This document shows, in pieces, positions 8,468 to 17,453 of a stretch of 64,000 nt of DNA (position 1 is the first letter of the stretch; the number at the start of each line of letters is the position of its first letter). The DNA comes from Anaerolineales bacterium (GTDB lineage Bacteria; Chloroflexota; Anaerolineae; JAAEKA01): positions 221,112-285,111 of the forward strand of contig JACKBI010000008.1 of assembly GCA_020634615.1 (NCBI GenBank). The letters are read 5' to 3'. Both the position numbers and the translations under genes were made by a program. The notes beneath the pieces were generated by a model, which worked only from the letters and a program-made list of their open reading frames with translations, was not told the DNA's origin and made no database searches.

Positions 8468-9241
8468 ATGGCCAAGAAAAAGAAGTCGCGAACCCCAAAC
8501 GTTCCTGCAAGCACGACACAGACCACCAGTTCTTCAGCGCCAAAAAAGACCAGCAAGTCGGCAAGCGCACGTAAGAAAGACCGGACGACGACCTATCTGT
8601 TAATTGCGGGAGCCGCGATTGCAGTCGCGGTTATTGCGTTGATCGTTGTGCAGAATCGCAGCACGGCCAAGGTGTCGGTGCCTCCGGTTGCGGCAGCAGC
8701 GGCCGCTGATGCGATCAACGACCGAAACACGCAAGGTCCCGCTGATGCACCTGTGACCGTGACGGTCTTTTCGGACTTTGAATGCCCGGCCTGCAAGAGC
8801 TTCGCCACCGGCGCCGAGAAGCAGATGGTCGATGAGTACGTCAACACGGGCAAAGTACATTTCGTTTACAAGCATTTTCCGCTGCCACAACACAACCCTA
8901 GCGCCACTCAGGGCGCCCTCGCCGCCGAATGCGCCGCCGACCAGGGCCAGTTCTGGCCAATGCACGATTACCTCTTCCAGGAGGCCGGCAAGGCTGGCAC
9001 CAGCACCTTTACGCTGAGCCGCTTGCGCGCTATGTCGGACGCGCTTGGCATGGACACAGCAACATTCAGCAAATGTGTCAGCCAGTCGGAGTACGCGCAG
9101 CAGGTGCGTGAGGACATCCAGGAAGGTCAGCGATTGGGTGTCAATGCGACGCCGACGATCTATGTCAACGGCCAGAAGGTCGATAACTCCTATCCGCTGA
9201 TCAAGGCCAAGATCGACGAAGCGCTGGCTCAGCAAGGGTAG
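8468..9241 (+). CDS. DsbA-like thiol:disulfide oxidoreductase, membrane anchored
   Basis: 257 residues. A Lys/Ser/Thr-rich cytoplasmic tail is followed by one transmembrane helix (about 42-62). Then comes an extracytoplasmic thioredoxin-fold domain with active site FECPACKSF (CPAC near 110-113), the inserted helical part, and the cis-proline motif NATPTIYVNG. It introduces disulfides into exported proteins and is probably reoxidised by the VKOR homologue whose gene starts 2 bp downstream. The ATG at 8468 is chosen for its gagga site. The secreted cysteine-bearing proteins further on in the window are plausible substrates. Confidence 0.92.
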   Translation: MAKKKKSRTPNVPASTTQTTSSSAPKKTSKSASARKKDRTTTYLLIAGAAIAVAVIALIVVQNRSTAKVSVPPVAAAAAADAINDRNTQGPADAPVTVTVFSDFECPACKSFATGAEKQMVDEYVNTGKVHFVYKHFPLPQHNPSATQGALAAECAADQGQFWPMHDYLFQEAGKAGTSTFTLSRLRAMSDALGMDTATFSKCVSQSEYAQQVREDIQEGQRLGVNATPTIYVNGQKVDNSYPLIKAKIDEALAQQG

Positions 9242-9243
9242 CC

Positions 9244-9705
9244 ATGGGCAATTCCCGACCCTGGATTTCCAGGTTGCAACTGATTTTCACGATTGCAGGT
9301 ATTGGCATTGCCGGTTACCTGACCTACGTTAAGCTCTTTGCGATCCAGCCTTACTGTGCAGGCGTTGGTAATTGCGAGGCGGTCCAGACCAGTGTATATG
9401 CTGAGCTGCTCGGTGTACCGGTCGCCATTTGGGGCTTGTTGACTTACATCGCCCTGCTGGCTTTGTGGCTCCTGAAGCGCTCGAACTGGCGCGATCTTGG
9501 CCACCTGGGAGGCATGGCGACCTTTCTAGTAACCATGGTAGGCGTGATCTTCTCTGCCTATCTGACCTATCTTGAGCTGTTCGTGATCCACGCCATCTGT
9601 CCGTGGTGTGTGGCCTCGGCGATTGTGATGACCGTGCTGTTTGTCCTTTCAATTGTCGAAATGTTCTTCTCCGGAGAACCGGACGCGGAGCCAGAGCCGG
9701 CCTGA
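9244..9705 (+). CDS. Vitamin K epoxide reductase (VKOR) family protein
   Basis: 153 residues with four or five transmembrane helices. The loop cysteines (CAGVGNC) and the redox motif CPWC (ICPWCVASAIVM) are those expected of VKOR, which passes electrons from DsbA-like proteins to quinone in bacteria lacking DsbB. The gene begins 2 bp after the DsbA-like gene, giving a complete oxidative-folding pair. An acidic tail ends the protein. A long hairpin lies just downstream. Confidence 0.93.
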   Translation: MGNSRPWISRLQLIFTIAGIGIAGYLTYVKLFAIQPYCAGVGNCEAVQTSVYAELLGVPVAIWGLLTYIALLALWLLKRSNWRDLGHLGGMATFLVTMVGVIFSAYLTYLELFVIHAICPWCVASAIVMTVLFVLSIVEMFFSGEPDAEPEPA

Positions 9706-9730
9706 TTGTGCGGTTGTGGTCTTCAAAAAG

Positions 9731-9777
9731 ACGCGAAGAGCGGCGGATTGCACCATGCAATCCGCCGCTCTTCGCGT
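9731..9777. terminator. Long perfect hairpin between convergent genes
   Basis: A 21-22 bp perfect stem (arms 9731-9751 and 9757-9777) with a tiny loop around accat. On the minus strand the stem is followed by CTTTTTG, so it should terminate the MTA phosphorylase transcript. It can also form on VKOR mRNA, though without a T-run on that side. Confidence 0.75.
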
Positions 9778-9796
9778 GACGAAATGGTTGGCCTGC

Positions 9797-10681
9797 TCAG
9801 GTCGTCATGTACTTGCCCAGAATCAGCTCCAGTTGTTGCCGCGCCTCCGCTGGCCACAGGTCGGGATGTGTCGTAATTCCATCCTTCAGCGCATCACGCT
9901 GCGGGCTGGGGCCGGCCTCGGCCAACATGCCGACTGCACGGCGCACCGCTTCGCGGGCTGTCTGGGTGTTTTTGTTGAGCATGCGGATAATCGCTTCCAC
10001 AGTCACCGGTCCTTCGCCCTCGTGCCACACGTCGTAGTCGGTAACGTGCGCCATGACCGCATAGCTCATCTCCGCCTCACGCGCAAGAAACGCCTCAGGC
10101 ACCGTGGTCATGCCCACAACGGAGATGCCAAGTTGGCGGAAGATTCGACTCTCCGCCTTGGTGCTGAAGCGCGGTCCTTCGATGGTGACGTAAGTGCCGC
10201 CAAAGTGGGCCCGTGTGCCCGTTTGCTGCACGGCACGGTAGCACACTTCTGAGGTGTATTCGCAGAACGGATTCGCCACCGACACGTGAATGACGACGCC
10301 TTGGGTACCAACCGCCGGGTCATCGAAATACGACAGCGGGCGCAGGCGCGTTCGGTCGTAAAGCTGGTCAGGCACCACGAAGTCGCCAGGGTGGATCTGC
10401 TCCTGCAAGCTGCCACAGGCACTGACTGCTATCAGATACTCCACGCCCAGCTTCTTGAAACCCCAAATGTTGGCGCGCGAGTTGAGTTGCGTCGGACTGA
10501 TGCGATGGCCGCGTCCGTGCCGGCTTAGAAACGCGACGCGCTGGCCATCCATCGTGCCGATGATGTACGAGTCTGAAGGGGCGCCGAACGGAGTGTCGAG
10601 CGTAATTTCTTCGACGTCCTTCAATGCACTGAGTTCGTACACGCCTGTGCCACCCAGCACACCAATTCGAACAGGTTCCAT
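9797..10681 (-). CDS. mtnP: S-methyl-5'-thioadenosine phosphorylase
   Basis: 294 residues of the PNP/MTAP family, which splits MTA (a by-product of polyamine synthesis) into adenine and 5-methylthioribose-1-phosphate. Motifs: GVLGGTGVYEL near the start, FLSRHGRGHRISPTQLNSRANIWG (phosphate site), TIEGPRFSTKAESR and VTDYDVWHE. The two Asp of the last motif fit adenine recognition. The ATG at 10681 has an aaaggaag ribosome site; the frame extends 61 codons further but overlaps the next gene. A spermidine synthase-like gene elsewhere in the window would be one source of its substrate. Confidence 0.92.
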   Translation of the reverse strand: MEPVRIGVLGGTGVYELSALKDVEEITLDTPFGAPSDSYIIGTMDGQRVAFLSRHGRGHRISPTQLNSRANIWGFKKLGVEYLIAVSACGSLQEQIHPGDFVVPDQLYDRTRLRPLSYFDDPAVGTQGVVIHVSVANPFCEYTSEVCYRAVQQTGTRAHFGGTYVTIEGPRFSTKAESRIFRQLGISVVGMTTVPEAFLAREAEMSYAVMAHVTDYDVWHEGEGPVTVEAIIRMLNKNTQTAREAVRRAVGMLAEAGPSPQRDALKDGITTHPDLWPAEARQQLELILGKYMTT

Positions 10682-10706
10682 ATCAGCTTCCTTTCTCTCA
10701 GTCCTG

Positions 10707-11561
10707 CTACCAGAAGCCGGTTTCAGATCGGTATCCGGCTGATTCAGCCGCGCGGGCCGTCGCGGCCACAATCTCACTCTGCAGGCAGCCGTTGCTGGCC
10801 ACCAGTCCCTGGCGTTGCCGAACGTCCGGCTTGTTGTACTGGAGTGGATGACCCCAGCTATCACTGATTGCGCCGCCGGCCGCCCGCAGGATAGCCTCGG
10901 GCGCGCAGGTGTCCCATTCCTTCAGGCCCGGCGACGGATGGATGTAGAGGTCGCAGATTGCCGTCGCCAGCAGACCAACTTTCAGCCCAACACTGCCGCT
11001 GGGGCGGTCCTGGGTGATGCCAAGTTCCTGACACACCGCGCTGACCAGTGGATCGCGATGGGACCGGCTGGCAACCAGCCTCATGTCAGCCGCTTGATCG
11101 ATTTCCGAGACGGCCAGCGGAGCAGCTACACCATGGGTGATCACTTCGGCCAGCGCACCCGGTACACCGCGGTACAACACGTCCGCGACAGGCTGGTAGA
11201 CCACGCCCAGGACCGGTGCACCGTCGATCGCCAGCCCAACCATCACGGCAAACTCACCGATCTTGCCGATGAATTCCTTGGTGCCATCCAGCGGGTCAAT
11301 GATCCAGACCCGGCTGCGATCCAGGCGATAGGTGTTGTCAGCCGACTCTTCAGCCAGAATGCCATCGTCGGGGAATGCAGCGCGCAAGCCGGAAACCAGA
11401 TAAGCATTCGCCGCGTGGTCAGCCGCCGTTACCGGGTCGTTGACGCCCTTCCATGTCACCTCGACGCCGTTCTCGTAGAAGGAACGAACCAGCGCTCCCG
11501 CCTCGCGGACCAGCCGCTCGACCAGCGGCAACTCGTTTTCGACCAGATCCTGATACTGCAA
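10707..11561 (-). CDS. cysQ: 3'(2'),5'-bisphosphate nucleotidase (CysQ), inositol monophosphatase superfamily
   Basis: 284 residues. Motifs of the Mg/Li-sensitive phosphatase family are intact: GILAEESADN, WIIDPLDGTKEFI and EWDTCAPEAILRAAGG. CysQ removes the 3'-phosphate of PAP/PAPS in sulfur metabolism. The protein starts at TTG (11561) with a ggag ribosome site 8 bases upstream; no in-frame ATG lies nearby. It ends 25 bp before the MTA phosphorylase start, so the two are probably cotranscribed. Confidence 0.9.
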   Translation of the reverse strand: MQYQDLVENELPLVERLVREAGALVRSFYENGVEVTWKGVNDPVTAADHAANAYLVSGLRAAFPDDGILAEESADNTYRLDRSRVWIIDPLDGTKEFIGKIGEFAVMVGLAIDGAPVLGVVYQPVADVLYRGVPGALAEVITHGVAAPLAVSEIDQAADMRLVASRSHRDPLVSAVCQELGITQDRPSGSVGLKVGLLATAICDLYIHPSPGLKEWDTCAPEAILRAAGGAISDSWGHPLQYNKPDVRQRQGLVASNGCLQSEIVAATARAAESAGYRSETGFW

Positions 11562-11584
11562 AGTGATTACTCCAATCTTGCTGC

Positions 11585-11620
11585 AAAAACATGGGGCTGA
11601 CCGTTTAGAGTCAGCCCCAT
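11585..11620 (-). terminator. Rho-independent terminator of tmRNA
   Basis: Perfect 11-bp stem (arms 11620-11610 and 11601-11591) with an 8-base loop, followed on the minus strand by GTTTTTGC. It lies right after the tmRNA 3' end. Confidence 0.85.
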
Positions 11621-11623
11621 CCA

Positions 11624-12050
11624 GGTGGAGATGGCGGGAATTGAACCCGCGTCCGAAACATTCGAGCGAGAATATACTACAAGCTTAGTCACTGATTGTG
11701 TCTTGGCTCTCCGACCCACCAGCGACAGCAGGTACCTGGAGAGGAAGTCGATGACCAGACGCATCTGGCTCTTTTGCCGGGCTTATCGACGTCAGCCTGG
11801 CAGCATCTCTAACAGTTTATGGCAGCTTGCTCACAGCCTGCGAGACACACTGTGAGGGCCGCCTCGACCCGTGGGCCGAGGGGGTGGCTATCTTCGCTTA
11901 GGCAGCGAGGGCGAAAGCCGCATTGCTGCGGGGGGCGAAGGTGAAAGCCTTAGTGTTGTTAGCACTTGTTGTTTTGCGCCTTTTTACGAGGTGGACGCAC
12001 CTCGGCCTGCAATTCTCGGTCAGCCTGCCCCGTCGAAGCCGATCATCCCC
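11624..12050 (-). ncRNA. ssrA: tmRNA (transfer-messenger RNA)
   Basis: The 5' end (12050) reads GGGGATGATCGGCTTCGACG and the 3' end carries the T-arm GGTTCAATTCCCGCC followed by CATCTCCACC. The two ends pair as the alanyl acceptor stem. The terminal A of CCA is not encoded. The tag frame runs from GCT (11963-11961) to TAA (11900-11898). It specifies 21 residues beginning ANNTKAFTF and ending AFALAA, the expected protease-targeting end. It rescues ribosomes stalled on broken mRNA together with SmpB, encoded just upstream on the same strand. Confidence 0.97.
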
Positions 12051-12061
12051 TGGTACGTAAA

Positions 12062-12089
12062 ATTATACCACAGAGGCACGGCAAGTCAA
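12062..12089 (-). promoter_or_regulatory. tmRNA promoter
   Basis: TTGACT (12089-12084), 16-base spacer, TATAAT (12067-12062), ending 11 bases before the mature tmRNA 5' end. Confidence 0.75.
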
Positions 12090-12119
12090 AGCCAAGTGCA
12101 TCGATTTGGCACTGCGAAC

Positions 12120-12587
12120 TCAGTGATACATTTCCTTCAGCGCGCGCCGCATCTCGCGGTCGTGGTCGTGCTTGGCGATGCTGTCGCGCTTGTCGTACAG
12201 TTTCTTGCCGCGCGCCAGGCCAAGCTGAACCTTGGCCCGGCCGTTGCGCAGATGGATCTGGAGAGGAATGAGCGTCCAGCCCTTCTCCTGGATCTTGCCG
12301 TGCAATCGCAGTATCTCGCGGCGGTGCATCAGCAGCTTGCGCTCGCGGCGCGGCTCGTGATTCTCGCGATTCCCGTGGCTGTAGGGCGACACGTGCGCGC
12401 CAATCAGCCAGACTTCGCCGCCGCGGATCATGGCAAAGCTGTCTTGCAGGTTGACCCGACCGGCGCGGATCGACTTGATCTCCGTGCCCGTCAGGACGAT
12501 GCCTGCTTCGAACGTTTCTTCAATGATGTAGTCGTGCCGCGCCTTGCGATTCGACGCCACGACTTTGACGTCTGATTTTTCTTTCAT
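12120..12587 (-). CDS. smpB: SsrA-binding protein SmpB
   Basis: 155 residues. Family signatures: ASNRKARHDYIIEETFEAGIVLTGTEIKS, INLQDSF-like VNLQDSFAMI, NHEPRRERKLLMHRREI and a basic C-terminal tail (GLARGKKLYDKRDSIAKHDHDREMRRALK). SmpB carries tmRNA into the stalled ribosome. The ATG at 12587 is preferred because it matches the family start; the frame extends upstream into the protease gene. It lies 4 bp after the S41 protease and 70 bp before tmRNA. Confidence 0.96.
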   Translation of the reverse strand: MKEKSDVKVVASNRKARHDYIIEETFEAGIVLTGTEIKSIRAGRVNLQDSFAMIRGGEVWLIGAHVSPYSHGNRENHEPRRERKLLMHRREILRLHGKIQEKGWTLIPLQIHLRNGRAKVQLGLARGKKLYDKRDSIAKHDHDREMRRALKEMYH

Positions 12588-12591
12588 GGCC

Positions 12592-14049
12592 CTACTGGCT
12601 GGGCTGATCAAGACCCTGCAGGTACTTGACCGCTTCCAGCAATTGAACGTCATCAGTTGTTCCGCTGTCTTCGGCCGCCGGCTCGACCTCGATATCTGGC
12701 TCCAGCCCCTCTCCGTGAATAAGGCGGTCGTTGGGCGTATACCAGCGTGCTGTGGTTACGCTCAACATCGAGCCGTCGCTCAGTTGATGGGGAACCTGAA
12801 CGGATCCCTTGCCGAATGTGGTCGTGCCTAACAGCACGCCGCGACCGGAATCCTGCACCGCACCGGCCAGGATTTCAGATGCGCTTGCGCTGCCTTCGTT
12901 GACCAGAACGACCAGCGGAATGTCAAACGCCCGTCCCTTGCCGGATGCATCATAGACTTGCTCTTCGCCGTCCTTGAAGCGCTCGATCAGGATCGGACCG
13001 TCCGGAACGAACTCGCTGGAGATATCCACTGCACTGCGCAGCAGGCCGCCAGGGTTGCCGCGCAGGTCGAGCACCAGGCCAACCGGGTTCTGTGCCAGCA
13101 TTTCATCCAACGCCGCACGCACCTGTGCCACGGCCGGCGTGCTGAACTCGCCAAGTCGCAGGTAGGCGATGCCGTCGTCGCGCAGTTCGTATTCGACTAC
13201 CGGGATGGAGATCGTATCACGCGTCACGACTACGTCACGCGCCTCCTGCTCCGGTGACTTGATTCCCAGCGTTACGTCCGATCCCTTCGGGCCGCGAATC
13301 AGGCTAATGGCATCCGATAATGCCATTTCGGTCACGTCCTCACCGTTTACGGTCAGGATGACATCGTCGCGACGAATGCCCGCATTCCAGGCCGGCTGGC
13401 CCTCGAAAGGTTCCACGATGCGCACTCCGCCGCCCTCCGCCTCAGCCACGCGAGCACCGATCCCCTCAAAGGAGCCGCTGAGACCCTCGTTGAAGAAGCG
13501 TGCCTGCTCCGGATCGCGAAGGAATGTATAGTCATCGTCGAGGCGGAACATGACGCCGTTGATCGCTCCGTAGCTGAGCCGGTCAACGGCTGGAATCGTC
13601 CCGTAATCCTCTTTCAGGATGTCGAGAACTGCCGAGATTACTTCGTCGGCGGTAGCCTCGCGGTCGAGTTCGGTGTCCGTTTCGCGTTCAGCAGCACGCA
13701 GCATGCCGGTCACCAAGCCGCCCACCATCTCTGGCGTGTCAGGAAGGTCGCCGTAGTAGTCGTCCTCCAACGCGCTCCAGGCTTCCCAGAGCAGATCGAA
13801 TTCAGGCGGCACATCTTCGCCCTGGTTCAAAAAGGGCAGGGCGCTAGCTGCAGCCGGAGCCGGTGTCGCGTCAGGGCGTACAAGTGCGCTGGCCGCAACA
13901 GGAGCACTGGAGGCGTACTGCGGCGCAGTGACGCGTCCGGTGCCAAAGCCGGTGCCAAACCCGGCGAGAAAGGTCATTCCACCAAGCAATATGACGACAG
14001 CGATAATGGCAATCCACTGCCAGGCCAACAATCGTTTCGAGTTGTTCAT
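12592..14049 (-). CDS. S41 family C-terminal processing peptidase
   Basis: 485 residues: N-terminal signal anchor (about 10-33), a helical region, a PDZ domain (GIGARVAEAEGG...GIRRDDVILTVNGEDV) and the tail-specific protease core. The catalytic Ser is in NEGSASASEILAGAVQDSGRG and the Lys in TTFGKGSVQ. These proteases trim or degrade exported proteins from their C-termini. The ATG at 14049 follows an agagga site; a GTG one codon upstream is the alternative. A paralogue lies directly upstream on the same strand. Confidence 0.93.
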   Translation of the reverse strand: MNNSKRLLAWQWIAIIAVVILLGGMTFLAGFGTGFGTGRVTAPQYASSAPVAASALVRPDATPAPAAASALPFLNQGEDVPPEFDLLWEAWSALEDDYYGDLPDTPEMVGGLVTGMLRAAERETDTELDREATADEVISAVLDILKEDYGTIPAVDRLSYGAINGVMFRLDDDYTFLRDPEQARFFNEGLSGSFEGIGARVAEAEGGGVRIVEPFEGQPAWNAGIRRDDVILTVNGEDVTEMALSDAISLIRGPKGSDVTLGIKSPEQEARDVVVTRDTISIPVVEYELRDDGIAYLRLGEFSTPAVAQVRAALDEMLAQNPVGLVLDLRGNPGGLLRSAVDISSEFVPDGPILIERFKDGEEQVYDASGKGRAFDIPLVVLVNEGSASASEILAGAVQDSGRGVLLGTTTFGKGSVQVPHQLSDGSMLSVTTARWYTPNDRLIHGEGLEPDIEVEPAAEDSGTTDDVQLLEAVKYLQGLDQPSQ

Positions 14050-14133
14050 CACGTTCCTCTGCTAATTCTCCGTAACATTCGGCGTGTTGCCAGTACAAAG
14101 CCTGCGATATCGCTGCGACCTGCCACACCGGTC

Positions 14134-15393
14134 TTAGTTCTGAGCCACATTGCCTGTCAATAGTTTGATCGCCTCGGCCAGCGGCGCATCGATGTCATCC
14201 TGGTGCGGCGATTCAATATTCGGCGACAGGCCAACTCCGTTGATCTCATGCCCGTTGGGCGTTTGCCAGCGCGCCACGGTGACATGTACCGATGAGCCAT
14301 CGCTCAGGTCGCGGATCAGTTGCACCGAGCCTTTGCCGTAGGTCTTTTCTCCAATGAGCTGCGCACGGCCGCGGTCTTGCAGCGCGCCGGCGACGATTTC
14401 TGCTGCGCTGGCTGTCGCCCCGTCCACCAACACGGCGGTCGGCCAGTTCGGCGCTCGCTGTGCGGCCTCGACGCGGTAGGTCTCGCGGCTGCCGTCGTTC
14501 TTGCGTTCAAACAGCACGACGCCGTCGTTCAAAAAGCGGCTGGCCACGTCGATGGATGACTGCAGCAGCCCGCCGCCGTTGTGGCGCAGGTCGAGCACCA
14601 GGAACGAAATATCCTTGGCGTTCAGGTCAGCAATGGCGCTGTCCAACTCGTCAGCGGTACGTTCGGTGAACTGGCGGATCGCGATGTAGCCAACTTTCGG
14701 TGACTCTTCCAGTACACGCCATTCGACCGACGGCGTTTCAACCCGCTCGCGCACGACCGAGACGGTCACCAGATCAGCGGCGTCGCCGCGCCGCAGTTGA
14801 AGCTCGACTGGCTCGCCGATTGGCCCGCGTATCATGTCCAGCACCTGATCCTGGCTGAGTTCGGTGGTGATCTCGGTTCCGTTGATAGCCACCAGGATGT
14901 CGCCCTCCAGGATTCCCGCTGTCTCAGCCGCACGACCCGGCATCGGCTTTAACACGATGTTCCCTTGATCGTCGGTGGAGACCCAGGCGCCGATCCCGCC
15001 GAACTCACCACTCAGGTTTTCCTTTTCCCGCTGACGTGGCTGCGGCTCGACGAAATACGTGTACGGGTCATCGTAGGACTGCGCCAGTCCCTGGATGGCG
15101 GCATAGGTGCGCTGTTGGTTGGCCGGTTGGTCACCAAAGAAATCGCGTTGCAAGATGCGCCATGCTTCCCAGAAGACACCGAACTCGGTCGGTTGCGCGT
15201 CGTTTCCGATGGCCAGCTCAGCCAGCGGGTTGTCGGGCGTATCACCTGCGACTCGACTTGTGAGCCAATGTGTGCCGAATCCCGCCATGAACACAATTGC
15301 CAGGGTGGCGATAACCAGAAATGTCAGTCCAAGGCTGCGCAGTCTATCCACGTCAGTTTTTGCTCTCGTCGGTTGCTTTGTTGTGTCAGGCAA
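14134..15393 (-). CDS. S41 family C-terminal processing peptidase (second copy)
   Basis: 419 residues with the same plan as its neighbour: signal anchor (about 22-45), PDZ domain (GGIGAWVSTDDQ...GILEGDILVAINGTEI) and protease core. Ser is in VDGATASAAEIVAGALQDRGRA and Lys in KTYGKGSVQ, so it looks active. The start is a TTG at 15393, only 6 bases past a possible -10 box (TACAAT, 15405-15400; TTGTAT at 15429-15424, 18-base spacer). The message may therefore be leaderless, or the true start may be slightly downstream. The pair arose by tandem duplication. Confidence 0.9.
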   Translation of the reverse strand: MPDTTKQPTRAKTDVDRLRSLGLTFLVIATLAIVFMAGFGTHWLTSRVAGDTPDNPLAELAIGNDAQPTEFGVFWEAWRILQRDFFGDQPANQQRTYAAIQGLAQSYDDPYTYFVEPQPRQREKENLSGEFGGIGAWVSTDDQGNIVLKPMPGRAAETAGILEGDILVAINGTEITTELSQDQVLDMIRGPIGEPVELQLRRGDAADLVTVSVVRERVETPSVEWRVLEESPKVGYIAIRQFTERTADELDSAIADLNAKDISFLVLDLRHNGGGLLQSSIDVASRFLNDGVVLFERKNDGSRETYRVEAAQRAPNWPTAVLVDGATASAAEIVAGALQDRGRAQLIGEKTYGKGSVQLIRDLSDGSSVHVTVARWQTPNGHEINGVGLSPNIESPHQDDIDAPLAEAIKLLTGNVAQN

Positions 15394-15429
15394 GAAGATA
15401 TTGTATCACAGCCGCGGAAGTGGATACAA

Positions 15430-16106
15430 ACGGCGTACACCGCTCATGGAAGTATATTCTCGATGGCACGAACGGGCAGTGGGCGGCCATCCGATTGCCT
15501 GAGCCGCACCAGTTGAACAGGCTGTCTTCGTGTAGCGGTTTAGTCGAGAAACGGGGAAGGGGACAGGGACGAGTCGAGGATGGAGAAAGTTAACCGGTCA
15601 ACCGTATCAGGCGCAGTGGAGCAAGATACCGCGTGAGCTGGCGGCGTTATTACAGCCCAGGAGAACAATATACTTACAGCAGGCGATCAGCGACCAGTCA
15701 GCGAATCGAGCCAGTGAAGGCTCAGCGGGATCCGCGCTATGTCAAGACAAGACAGGCGTATGGTCAGCACTGCAAGGAAGTTACCATAACAATCATAGTG
15801 TGTACATCAATATCTGCGGCTTTCCGCCCACCTTGGCCACTTCTGGCAACGTTGCCAGGTTGCAGGAGCTATGAGCACAGACGAAATCTGCTGTCCCTCT
15901 GTATTCCGGCGCAGGAATTCTGCCTGAAATATAACTTTCTAGAGAAGCACTGCCACGTCAATGCGCTGCTGCGGGCTGCAATTTCCCGCCTGACACCATC
16001 CCTTCACGCACTTCCCCACTGCATAATAACTTGAATGTTGTTTTATGTTAACCTCGTCGCTTGTAGACGCCATACACGAAGTCGTTAGAACTGGACTCAG
16101 CCCGGG
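15430..16106. other. Intergenic region without recognisable gene
   Basis: About 680 bases of lower-GC sequence between the S41 protease promoter and the end of hflX. I see no ORF with a ribosome site, no tRNA fold and no clear terminator. Short open frames here lack family features. I looked for SRP RNA, RNase P RNA and 6S-like signatures and could not support any. Confidence 0.5.
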
Positions 16107-17453
16107 TTATTGCTCTTCCAACTCACGGAACTTTGCTGCCAGATGCGGTGGCAGCTTGCCGCGGATCAGCACGCCGTCAGACGTGTGTTTCTCCGACTGG
16201 ATCAGGCCGTGGACGTGCCACTGGTTGACCAACTCGCCTTGATCGTACGGTATCAACGCCTCGACGGTGACCAGGTTCCGGTTCATGACCGCTTCTACCC
16301 GGCTCAGCAGCTCTTCGATGCCCTGTCCCGTCGCGGCTGAGACAGCAACGGCGTCTTTGAACTCCGCTCCCAGGTCGGCTGCGACTTCGTCCGCATCAGG
16401 TAGCAGGTCCACTTTGTTCAGCGCTGTAATGATCGGCCGATCGGTGACGCCGAGATCCCGCAGCACCTCCCCGACCGTGCTGGCCTGCTGCATTGCATTG
16501 TCGTGCGTTATGTCAACGACATGGACCAGTAGATCGGACTCGGCGATCTCCTCCAGCGTGGCGCGGAAGGCTGCTACCAGCGTCGTCGGCAGCTTCTGGA
16601 TGAAGCCCACCGTGTCAGTTACCAAGACCTCTCGCCCGCCAGGCAGCTTAACCCGTCGCGTCGTCGGATCCAGCGTCGCAAAGAGCATGTCCGCCGTCAG
16701 CACGTCGGCGTCCTTGCCCTCAGGACCGGCCAGCCGCGTCAGCGCGTTGAGCAGCGTGCTCTTGCCGGCGTTGGTATAACCGACCAGCGAGACCGTGCTG
16801 AGCGACGCTGTTTTTCGCTTCTGACGGTGACGCTGGCGATGGGCGCGAACTTCCTCCAACTCGCGCTTCAAATGCGCGATGCGGCGGTTGATCTCGCGGC
16901 GGTCGACTTCGAGTTGCGTCTCACCGGGACCGCGCAACCCTACGCCGCCAGAACCGCCGCGTGCCGTGCCGCCACCGGCCTGCCGGGCCAGGTGTGTCCA
17001 GGCCCGGGTCAAGCGCGGCAGGCGGTATTCGTACTGCGCCAGCTCAACCTGCAGCGCGCCCTCGCGGGTGTGCGCATGCTTGGCGAAGATGTCGAGGATC
17101 AGTGCGGTGCGGTCGAGCACCTTAATGTCCTCGTTCTTGACGGCTTTTTCGATCTCGCGCTGCTGGCGCGGGCTGAGTTCCTCGTCGAAGAGGATCGCGG
17201 TCGCGTTGTTCTCGGCCAGCAGATCCAGCACCTCCGCCAGCTTGCCGGAACCGATCAGGGTCGCCGAATTGGGTGTGCTGATGCGCTGAAATGTTTCCCC
17301 GACCACCCGCACGCCCGCCGTTTCGGCCAGTTGTTCCAACTCGGCCAGCGAATCGAGCACGTCAAACGATCCCGGATCGGATTTGAACTCGATGCCAACC
17401 AGGATAGCGGTTTCTTCAGGCAAGTCGGGATAGAAGTAGCGGTCGTCGGTCAA
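16107..17453 (-). CDS. hflX: GTPase HflX
   Basis: 448 residues. The N-terminal HflX domain has ETFQRISTPNSATLIGSGKLAEV and VLDRTALILDIFAKHAHTREGALQVELAQYEYRLPRL. The glycine-rich linker (GGGTARGGSGGVGLRGPGETQLE) is followed by a coiled coil and a TrmE-like G domain with GYTNAGKST (G1), DTVGFI (G3) and NKVD (G4). HflX rescues or splits ribosomes under stress. The start is TTG at 17453, whose bases overlap the TGA of dapL as TTGA, implying coupling. Confidence 0.95.
   Translation of the reverse strand: MTDDRYFYPDLPEETAILVGIEFKSDPGSFDVLDSLAELEQLAETAGVRVVGETFQRISTPNSATLIGSGKLAEVLDLLAENNATAILFDEELSPRQQREIEKAVKNEDIKVLDRTALILDIFAKHAHTREGALQVELAQYEYRLPRLTRAWTHLARQAGGGTARGGSGGVGLRGPGETQLEVDRREINRRIAHLKRELEEVRAHRQRHRQKRKTASLSTVSLVGYTNAGKSTLLNALTRLAGPEGKDADVLTADMLFATLDPTTRRVKLPGGREVLVTDTVGFIQKLPTTLVAAFRATLEEIAESDLLVHVVDITHDNAMQQASTVGEVLRDLGVTDRPIITALNKVDLLPDADEVAADLGAEFKDAVAVSAATGQGIEELLSRVEAVMNRNLVTVEALIPYDQGELVNQWHVHGLIQSEKHTSDGVLIRGKLPPHLAAKFRELEEQ

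Noticed and set aside
11871..12575. 234-codon plus-strand frame across tmRNA and smpB
   Set aside because: The region is explained by tmRNA and smpB on the minus strand.
15477..16034. Possible SRP, RNase P or 6S RNA in the gap before hflX
   Set aside because: Partial word matches only (for example gcaaggaag); conserved helices could not be assembled.
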